A program made the position numbers and the translations under genes. Below are positions 1 through 5,342 of a DNA stretch of 9,534 nucleotides, one piece after another. The stretch lies in assembly GCA_025455725.1 (NCBI GenBank), contig JALOLY010000039.1:1-9534 (forward strand), given 5' to 3'. The notes under the pieces are model-generated. The model was given only the letters and a program-made list of their open reading frames with translations. It searched no databases and was not told the origin of the DNA. This DNA comes from Amoebophilaceae bacterium. GTDB taxonomy: Bacteria > Bacteroidota > Bacteroidia > Cytophagales > Amoebophilaceae. The number at the start of each line of letters is the position of its first letter. The first letter of the stretch is position 1.

Positions 1-154
1 GTGGTACCTCAGGAAGGTGACTGACTATGCTGGTGAGTGTGCTTAACTTTTGCTGGACATCATCGAAATCTAACACGCTAGCACTACTTTTTACCTCTTC
101 GGCCTTTTGTAAGATGGCTGTATTGACGGCCGGAAATACCTGGCCTTCGATGAG
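1..154 (-). pseudogene. In-frame continuation of the GTPase-like gene beyond an interrupting TAG, running off the left edge
   Basis: Reading on past the TAG at 155-157 in the same frame gives 51 further codons with no stop, to the window edge. The translation begins LIEGQVFPAVNTAILQKAEE and goes on with a helical, charged composition that looks coding. The residues just before the stop (MEHPEVN) join smoothly to it. A single C-to-T change (CAG to TAG) would explain the interruption. By chance about one frame in ten would stay open this long, so this is suggestive rather than proven. If right, the protein was longer and this allele is a pseudogene, unless the stop is read through or is a sequencing error. 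Confidence 0.5.
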
Positions 155-1309
155 CTAATTCACTTCAGGATGTTCCATGACTCGTAGGCGCTGGAGTAGT
201 TGCCAGTACTGGCCCAGTGCCGTGGCATCATCTTGCTCGATAGCACTGAGCATTCTAGGTCTCAGGCGTTGCACAGTAGCTAACAAGTGTGACTTATCGC
301 TATCGGTAAGTGTTGTCTGGAAGAGGTGTACGGCCTGCTGTTGTGGAATATGTCGCAGTTGACTGATGACTGTACGTAGTTGATCTCGATCCCAGAAATC
401 GAGATTATCTGTTGCGTGATCAAGCGGATCGAAGAGGAAGACACGGTTAGCAAGGATTGCTGCAACATCGCTACCGACAAGCTTTAATCGCTCCCGTACT
501 GCATTTGTTGTAAGCGGTCTATCCCTTACGCAAAGAGGTGCTTTGGTAATCCCGAGGAGCACGGAATTTTGGTACCTTCTCAAGTTGTCTGCGCCGCCAA
601 ACATTTTTCCGCACATGGCTTCTAGATTCCGGATGTGGTAGCCTCGGTTGCACAGTAATGCATCGTATTCCGCCAAAAACACGACTTTTACGCCGGTTGC
701 TTGCTGTAAGACTTTCCTCATGTTGATAGCATTAGCGATGTTGATTTCAGCTCCCATCGTATTGTAAAATCCAGGGCAGTCGCAGTACGCCCTGTTAGGA
801 TGATCAGGATCCTGCGCTATCTGTGGCATGAAGGTTCGGGATCGTCTACCATGCCCGATGGGCATGAACTCCTCAAAAGGACTTGATGGGTCTACAATAA
901 TGATTTCTTCGTCCGTCTCATCATCAAACTCTGCCCTCATCCGACACCCCAGCAAGGCATTGATAGTAGTACTCTTTCCGGCCCCGATATTGCCCGCGAA
1001 TATGCTGATCGTCTTCTCTGCGGTATGTGCTGCATGCTGCTCACCTAGCTCAGTACAGTAATTGATGAGAGAGATACTCTGGTCGGGCGTGAGGATCGCC
1101 TTGGGATTGTTGAGCTTTCTCTCCAAAATTTCCTCAGGGTTACCTTCCATACCCAACTGATGGGATCGGCTGCAACCGCCGAGTAGACCCGCACCTAGAA
1201 ACAGCAGCGCTACACGGTAGGTAAAACGGCTAAGTGTTGAATAAGATGTGCACATATGCAATAAACGTAACTTTTTATTTATAAACCTGTACATATGTAT
1301 CATAATCAT
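155..1309 (-). CDS. Putative lipoprotein carrying a P-loop GTPase-like domain, possibly truncated by a nonsense codon
   Basis: The 384-codon frame has a hydrophobic stretch ending in LLGGC (Cys46), a good type II lipoprotein signal. Starting at Met19 (position 1255) would give a 27-residue signal of normal length. Starting at Met1 gives an unusually long one, so 1255 is the better start; no Shine-Dalgarno helps decide. The rest looks like a TRAFAC-type GTPase (AIG1/MMR_HSR1-like). There is a Walker A/G1 GNIGAGKST at 106-114, a G3-like DCPG at 177-180 after a hydrophobic-poor linker, and a degenerate G4 TKAP at 255-258 where TKxD is expected. The missing Asp makes guanine specificity uncertain. 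Such NTPases normally act in the cytosol, so a lipoprotein signal is odd. The cargo, partner and function are unknown to me. The frame ends at TAG 155-157 but stays open beyond it (see the 1-154 entry). The gene is divergent from the IS5 remnant that begins a few bases upstream. Confidence 0.7.
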   Translation of the reverse strand: MIMIHMYRFINKKLRLLHMCTSYSTLSRFTYRVALLFLGAGLLGGCSRSHQLGMEGNPEEILERKLNNPKAILTPDQSISLINYCTELGEQHAAHTAEKTISIFAGNIGAGKSTTINALLGCRMRAEFDDETDEEIIIVDPSSPFEEFMPIGHGRRSRTFMPQIAQDPDHPNRAYCDCPGFYNTMGAEINIANAINMRKVLQQATGVKVVFLAEYDALLCNRGYHIRNLEAMCGKMFGGADNLRRYQNSVLLGITKAPLCVRDRPLTTNAVRERLKLVGSDVAAILANRVFLFDPLDHATDNLDFWDRDQLRTVISQLRHIPQQQAVHLFQTTLTDSDKSHLLATVQRLRPRMLSAIEQDDATALGQYWQLLQRLRVMEHPEVN

Positions 1310-1320
1310 CTATACATCAG

Positions 1321-1852
1321 TTCGAACGCACCCCAACACTCCTCCCACCAAGGAAGATAAGCCGGGCGTAGATCGAGGAGCACGTTGGGTCAAAAAGGGA
1401 GGTAAGCTCCAGTGTAGCTACAAGCGTCATTGCCTGGTAGCTGAATGCACCGCCTTAGGCTTAGCAGTACACACTACCGATGCCAACGTCCATGTTGGTC
1501 AGTGTATGGCATCCAGTCTTGATCAAGTAACACTTCTTGCGGGTGGTCGGATCATAGCAGACAGAGGGTATGGTTCAGCTAAGAACGCTCAACTATTACG
1601 CCAAAGAGATTGACGCAGCGGTATCCAACACAAGGCCCACCAGCATAGGCCCTTGTCTGTCTAAGCAAGGCGACGCAACGGGCTGATGGATCGTAGTTGC
1701 TATAGCATAGAGCGGGTGTTTGGAAAGATAAAGTGTCGGTTTAGTAGGCTAGGGGCTAGGTATGTAGGCATGACTAAGTCCCATGGAGCATGTTCTGGAG
1801 GCTATCGTTTGTATCATACAGACTCCTGGGGATCATCATGGCGAAATCGTAG
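1321..1852 (+). pseudogene. Decayed IS5-family transposase (C-terminal portion only)
   Basis: The frame from about 1321 reads PGVDRGARWVKKGGKL, then VHTTDANVH, ADRGYGSAKN and, after 1686, SIERVFGKIK and GARYVG. This order is typical of IS5-type DDE transposases. The second catalytic Asp is in ADRGY (codon 1560-1562) and the Glu is in ERVFG (codon 1710-1712). The N-terminal half, including the first catalytic Asp, is missing. TGA at 1611-1613 and TAA at 1662-1664 interrupt the same frame. After about 1780 the match moves to another frame (EHVLEAI), then to a third that ends IIMAKS with TAG at 1850-1852. Two nonsense codons plus at least two frameshifts show an old, inactive copy. I could not identify terminal inverted repeats or a target duplication. 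The family call rests on remembered motifs, not a search. Confidence 0.75.
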
Positions 1853-1887
1853 TAAAAACAGGGAAAAGGTATTTAAAAGGGTACCTG

Positions 1888-1906
1888 GCTCCCACAACAT
1901 GGGGGC
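1888..1906. repeat. Short inverted repeat (7-bp stem, 5-nt loop)
   Basis: GCTCCCA (1888-1894) pairs with TGGGGGC (1900-1906) around the loop CAACA, with one G-T wobble. It lies 36 bases past the end of the transposase remnant and about 110 bases before the rpmB promoter. No T-run follows on the plus strand, so it is not a clear intrinsic terminator. It may be part of the old element's end or may insulate rpmB transcription. The surrounding bases from 1853 to 2017 show nothing else I can support. Confidence 0.35.
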
Positions 1907-2017
1907 AATAAGGGCATTGAACACCTAAGAATGACCTCCAAGAAGCGCTGCAGAGATGGTACACTTTTTATGTAAAGGCCTCGAATTTTCTGTGTGCACT
2001 AAGCTTGGGTTTGTCAT

Positions 2018-2048
2018 TTTGAATAGTCCGTAGGCCCTTCTATATTTG
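2018..2048 (+). promoter_or_regulatory. Bacteroidota-type sigma promoter for the rpmB operon
   Basis: TTTG at 2018-2021 is followed by 19 bases and then TATATTTG at 2041-2048. This matches the Bacteroidota housekeeping consensus (-33 TTTG, 19-bp spacer, -7 TAnnTTTG) in every specified position. Transcription should start near 2052-2056, giving a leader of only about 20-25 bases before the rpmB ATG at 2077. The leader is A-rich just before the start codon (ATCAAAAAGAC) and has no Shine-Dalgarno, as expected in this phylum. This is the only convincing promoter of this type that I found in the window. Confidence 0.75.
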
Positions 2049-2076
2049 CAGACTGTGCTAGAATGATCAAAAAGAC

Positions 2077-2343
2077 ATGGCCAAAATCTGCGAAATTACT
2101 GGTAAAAGGCCTCGAGTGGGTAACCATGTTTCTCACGCCAAGAATAAGACCAAACGGTGGTTCTATCCCAACCTGCAAATGAAAAAATTTTTCCTTGCTG
2201 AGGAAGGTGTCTGGGTGACTTTGAAAGTATCCGCCTCTGTGCTTAGAACCATCAATAAGAAAGGCATTGACGTGGTGCTCAGAGAAGCAAAAAAAGAGGG
2301 CACTTTAGCTGTAGGCTTAGACAGTTGGGTGGCTAACAGGTAA
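2077..2343 (+). CDS. rpmB: 50S ribosomal protein bL28
   Basis: This small basic protein of 88 residues is a structural component of the large ribosomal subunit. The N-terminus MAKICEITGKRPRVGNHVSH and the following KTKRWF are the standard bL28 opening. The central KVSASVLRTINKKGID is the conserved core helix region. It is several residues longer at the C-terminus than the roughly 80-residue Bacteroidota norm, ending in a GLDSWVANR tail. It lacks the zinc-binding cysteine pairs found in some bL28 proteins: only Cys5 is present. The start is fixed by the fit of the N-terminus and the promoter 28 bases upstream. It is first in an operon with rpmG, 29 bases downstream. Confidence 0.96.
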   Translation: MAKICEITGKRPRVGNHVSHAKNKTKRWFYPNLQMKKFFLAEEGVWVTLKVSASVLRTINKKGIDVVLREAKKEGTLAVGLDSWVANR

Positions 2344-2372
2344 TAGTAAACAACAGATAAGCTTATTGCACT

Positions 2373-2558
2373 ATGGCAAGTAAAAAGGGCGGCAGAGTAA
2401 GAGTCATCTTGGAGTGTACAGAGCACAGGAAGAGCGGGCTGCCTGGGATCTCTAGGTACTCGACAGAAAAAAACAGACAAAACACCACAGATAGACTAGC
2501 ACTCAAAAAGTACAATGCTATCTTGAAGCGGTACACTATCCACAAAGAAATCAAATAG
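2373..2558 (+). CDS. rpmG: 50S ribosomal protein bL33 (zinc-free form)
   Basis: This 61-residue basic protein of the large ribosomal subunit sits near the E site. The diagnostic segments are RVRVILECTEH (9-19), SRYSTEKN (27-34), and the C-terminal LKKYNAILKRYTIHKEIK, all typical of bacterial bL33. Only one cysteine is present (in ECTEH) and the CxxC pairs of the zinc-binding paralogue are absent, so this is the C-minus form and not responsive to zinc in the usual way. No Shine-Dalgarno precedes the ATG. The stop is 5 bases before the next gene, so the two are clearly co-transcribed and probably translationally linked. Confidence 0.96.
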   Translation: MASKKGGRVRVILECTEHRKSGLPGISRYSTEKNRQNTTDRLALKKYNAILKRYTIHKEIK

Positions 2559-2563
2559 CTGTT

Positions 2564-2722
2564 ATGGCCAAGAAAGTGGTTGCTTCCTTCCAAAAGACGG
2601 GCGGCAAGAGCCTCTCAAAGATCATTAGGTCTGTGCGTTCAGTCAAGACAGGTGCTTACACCTTTAGAGCGGAGATGGTGTCTGTGGAGGCTGTGAAGGA
2701 GATACTTTCCAAGAAAGCGTGA
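2564..2722 (+). CDS. DUF4295 family protein, Bacteroidota-specific ribosome-associated small protein
   Basis: This 52-codon gene is easy to miss because of its size. It starts with ATG at 2564, five bases after rpmG, and ends with TGA at 2720-2722. The product begins MAKKVVASFQKTGGK, has a central SVKTGAYTFRAEMV, and ends EILSKKA. It is strongly basic, like a ribosomal protein. This matches the DUF4295 family, which in Bacteroidota lies between rpmG and ftsY, exactly as here. I recall a family member being named bL38 from a Flavobacterium ribosome structure, but cannot confirm that from sequence. A role in the large subunit is therefore likely, and the tight operon with two ribosomal protein genes supports it. 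Confidence 0.9.
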   Translation: MAKKVVASFQKTGGKSLSKIIRSVRSVKTGAYTFRAEMVSVEAVKEILSKKA

Positions 2723-2807
2723 AATTTAGACCTCAGGCCCCCTCTGTAGCCTATCCTTCTAATACTCTCGCCTCGGGTTTCTTGCTCATTTTTTTGCCCC
2801 TTGTGTA

Positions 2808-3752
2808 ATGCTGTCATTCTTCTCTAAAGCTAACAAGGAAGCCTTAGTTCAAGGTATTGCCAAGACCAAGCATTCTTTCTGGAGAATGCTCAGTAAGGCA
2901 GTAGCAGGAAGGTCGCAGATAGACGATGTAGTCTTGGATATCCTAGAAGAGCTGTTGATTGCGGCGGATGTCGGCGTAGAAACAACCGTGAAGATTATCA
3001 AACGTCTTGAGCAACGTGTGGCTCGCGACAAGTATTGCACCACCAAAGAGCTAGATCAGCTACTCAGAGAAGAGGTAGTTGGGTTACTCGAGGCTAGCAA
3101 TACTCCTCTGTCAACCCACGACCTCCCAATGCCTTACGTGATGTTGGTGGTAGGTGTCAATGGTGTGGGAAAAACCACCACTATTGGAAAACTAGCGGCT
3201 CAGTACAGACAAGCGGGTCGGCAAGTCGTTTTAGGCGCTGCAGACACCTTTAGGGCTGCAGCAGCAGAGCAACTGCAGCGGTGGGGGCAACGTGTGGGTG
3301 CTGCCGTAGTTTCTTGCAATCAGCATACAGATCCTGCTGCTGTGGCGCACGAGACGATACAAGAAGGCCTTCGCGTGCACGCCGATGTTATCATCATCGA
3401 TACTGCTGGAAGGCTGCATACCAAAGTACACCTGATGCAAGAGCTGACCAAGATTAGGCGCACTATACAGAAGCTGATTCCTGAAGCACCCCACGAAGTA
3501 TTGTTGGTATTGGACGGAAGTACGGGACAAAATGCCTTTACGCAAGCTGAAGCATTCACCCAAGCTACAGCGGTAACAGCACTGGCCATCACCAAACTTG
3601 ATGGAACAGCCAAGGGCGGGGTTGTACTCGGCATTGTAGATCAGTTTCAGGTGCCTGTGAAGTATATTGGTGTGGGTGAGGGCATGGCCGATCTACAGAC
3701 ATTTGACCGTTGTGCATTTGTAGAGACCTTGTTTTCAGAGTACCCTTCTTAG
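2808..3752 (+). CDS. ftsY: Signal recognition particle receptor FtsY
   Basis: FtsY is the membrane-associated SRP receptor GTPase. It docks with Ffh on ribosomes making membrane proteins and hands them to SecYEG. The N-terminal helical N domain covers about 1-100. The NG GTPase domain follows: G1 GVNGVGKTTT (116-125), the DTFRAAA G2 motif (146-152), DTAGR G3 (198-202), TKLDGTAKGG with G4 TKLD (262-265), and GVGEG G5 (288-292). DGSTGQNA (236-243) replaces the more usual DATTGQNA. At 314 residues it is the short form with almost no acidic A domain, normal for Bacteroidota. The ATG at 2808 gives the usual MLSFF-type start. It lies 85 bases after DUF4295 and may share the rpmB transcript, as I found no promoter of its own. 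It is convergent with the lipoprotein gene at 3809-5161. Confidence 0.97.
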   Translation: MLSFFSKANKEALVQGIAKTKHSFWRMLSKAVAGRSQIDDVVLDILEELLIAADVGVETTVKIIKRLEQRVARDKYCTTKELDQLLREEVVGLLEASNTPLSTHDLPMPYVMLVVGVNGVGKTTTIGKLAAQYRQAGRQVVLGAADTFRAAAAEQLQRWGQRVGAAVVSCNQHTDPAAVAHETIQEGLRVHADVIIIDTAGRLHTKVHLMQELTKIRRTIQKLIPEAPHEVLLVLDGSTGQNAFTQAEAFTQATAVTALAITKLDGTAKGGVVLGIVDQFQVPVKYIGVGEGMADLQTFDRCAFVETLFSEYPS

Positions 3753-3767
3753 AGTCATAGTGCTGTG

Positions 3768-3787
3768 TGCCGAAGTGGCATACGGCA
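3768..3787. terminator. Weak hairpin between convergent genes
   Basis: TGCCG (3768-3772) pairs with CGGCA (3783-3787) in the 56-base gap between the end of ftsY and the end of the convergent lipoprotein gene. The stem is only five pairs with a 10-base loop, and no T-run follows on either strand. The position suits a bidirectional terminator but the structure is poor. Confidence 0.2.
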
Positions 3788-3808
3788 TCATCGACATAGG
3801 GCCAGATC

Positions 3809-5161
3809 TTATCTCCTCGCCTCTTGTCCCTGAATGCGTCCTCCGTTGCGTGGACTGGCTTGTTTTCGCCCTTTTCTGGGGCTTTGGGGAGGGGCTGTGA
3901 GTTCTATGCTTTTCGTTTTTGTGTGGCACTCGTTGGCCATGTGCTCTATTTTTACGGTGAGCGTATATGGGTCACCCGGTGTGACAGGTAAACGTGGACA
4001 AGCCTCTATCTTGAACGATACAGACGCCCCGTCAGCGAAGCTTTTGTTATTGCGACCTAGGCAGTTTGTGTCTGTGAGAAAGATGCTCTCAAGATTACGC
4101 CCACCTTGCATACTGCGGTATATAAAACTGTTTCTATACTTATCACTGCTAACTCTGACCATCCCATTGTTATTCAAGAGGGAAGCGGTAACGACGAAGT
4201 CTTTCAGAGCCATGCCTTTACTACTAGGCTGAATGGTAACTAGGACAAAATTCTTCACACGGTTGCGCTGTTCCTCAGCGTGCAGCACGACGGTGAATTG
4301 GTCAGAGGTAGGTGTCGCTTCACTCTCATCGGTGTTGCTTGTAGGGGCTGCCACGACATCAGGTGGACTATGATGCTGCTCTGACTCTGCGTTGGCTATT
4401 CCACTATCTGGCGTTGCACATAGGCCAGCATCAGAGACGAGTATTTGTGTGCTTGTATCTTCGATGGTCACCTTGTCCGTGGGTATTGGTACGTCTGTAC
4501 CTGAGGTTGTGTGGTTGATGGACGGTGTTGTGCTGTCTGGCATCGTGTCTAGGGGTACGATAGGCGTTTGGGCGTTTTTACCTAGTGTTTTTTCTTCTTC
4601 TCTTTGGCTTTGTAGATCTTTGCCGGCTTGCGGAGCAATGAGTGTAGTGGTCTTCGTTTCTGTGTGCGGCTTGTTACCCCTGTGCTCTACTTTGACAATC
4701 AGTGTACAGGAGTCTCCTGCTTTAACTGCTTCCCCCAGTTTGGCTAGAGCTCTGAATGTGATGGAGGATCCTTGGCCATGTTTGGCTTTTAGTATACTGT
4801 GCTCAAGTGTCGCTACACTGCAGCCATTCAGATCTACAGTGTAATCAAGCTTCCCTCCCTCTTCTTTATTGGGCTTGCCCTGTACGGTACCTCTGTCAGC
4901 AACGATAGAAGCTGTAACAAAGAATTCCTCTGGGCGCATGACGGGGCTAATAAGCGTAATTCTTATCAATACAAGACTTTCTTTATCTGTTTTTGAATCT
5001 ACTGTTACACCCAGCACGAATTTATCAGGGTCAAGAACGGGACCCGGTAGGCTTGAAGATGTATCATTATTGGGCCTACAGGCAACTTGGCATAGGCACA
5101 AAAAACCTGCACACACAATGGGTAACAGTAAGGCTGATGGCTTGCTACTTCGTTTCCACAT
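3809..5161 (-). CDS. Putative lipoprotein with two copies of a beta-rich domain
   Basis: This 450-residue protein has a signal peptide (Lys/Arg near the start, hydrophobic 9-27) ending at Cys28 in CQVAC, a loose lipobox, so it is probably an envelope lipoprotein. It contains an internal duplication. Copy A spans about 46-177 and copy B about 287-425. Paired blocks include EEFFVTASIVADRGTV (78-93) with KDFVVTASLLNNNGMV (320-335), and CTLIVKVEHRGNKPHTETK with YTLTVKIEHMANECHTKTK; both copies end in L-x-AP. Short alternating hydrophobic strands suggest an Ig-like or other beta-sandwich fold. A Thr/Ser/Pro/Asp-rich linker (about 178-286) separates the copies, and a basic tail (426-450) closes the protein. 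I do not recognise the family. The ATG at 5161 is the best start because the signal peptide follows at once. An A-rich tract lies 28-42 bases upstream of it. Confidence 0.75.
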   Translation of the reverse strand: MWKRSSKPSALLLPIVCAGFLCLCQVACRPNNDTSSSLPGPVLDPDKFVLGVTVDSKTDKESLVLIRITLISPVMRPEEFFVTASIVADRGTVQGKPNKEEGGKLDYTVDLNGCSVATLEHSILKAKHGQGSSITFRALAKLGEAVKAGDSCTLIVKVEHRGNKPHTETKTTTLIAPQAGKDLQSQREEEKTLGKNAQTPIVPLDTMPDSTTPSINHTTSGTDVPIPTDKVTIEDTSTQILVSDAGLCATPDSGIANAESEQHHSPPDVVAAPTSNTDESEATPTSDQFTVVLHAEEQRNRVKNFVLVTIQPSSKGMALKDFVVTASLLNNNGMVRVSSDKYRNSFIYRSMQGGRNLESIFLTDTNCLGRNNKSFADGASVSFKIEACPRLPVTPGDPYTLTVKIEHMANECHTKTKSIELTAPPQSPRKGRKQASPRNGGRIQGQEARR

Positions 5162-5342
5162 ATTTGTAATCGATTGGGGGAATTTAAATTTTTTTTTCTT
5201 TTTCTATACACTTTGGGCTGCACAACGGCATTGGACAAGCAATAAGATTTTTCTGTTTTTCCCAACGAAAATTCTTTCCTTGCGGGGGCCACTGCTTCTC
5301 AGAAGAAAGGAGCAATCATACAGTTGATAAATACATGACCCC
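5162..5342. other. Divergent intergenic region between the lipoprotein gene and dnaE
   Basis: These 181 bases must hold the 5' control regions of both divergent genes. I found no TTTG-N19-TAnnTTTG match on either strand. The visible features are a plus-strand T9-C-T5 tract at 5189-5203, just upstream of the lipoprotein start, and a strong Shine-Dalgarno-like AGAAAGGAG at 5303-5311. The latter is 31 bases before the dnaE ATG, too far to act on it. Confidence 0.4.

Noticed and set aside
2163..2593. Minus-strand frames of 105 and 76 codons across rpmB, rpmG and DUF4295
   Set aside because: They are shadows of three well-supported ribosomal genes on the plus strand.
2723..2807. Separate promoter for ftsY
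   Set aside because: The gap has T-rich stretches but no TAnnTTTG with a TTTG partner at the right spacing.
4392..4844. 150-codon plus-strand frame, and another at 3834-4232
   Set aside because: Both are antisense to the lipoprotein gene, which has a signal peptide and an internal domain repeat; the plus-strand translations look like complement shadows.
5005..5292. 95-codon minus-strand frame covering the lipoprotein start
   Set aside because: It overlaps the signal peptide of the lipoprotein in another frame, has no start context, and its lysine-rich part comes from the homopolymer tract.
4869..5327. 152-codon plus-strand frame crossing into the dnaE leader
   Set aside because: It is mostly antisense to the lipoprotein gene and then runs through a T-rich intergenic tract giving a poly-Phe stretch; no family features.
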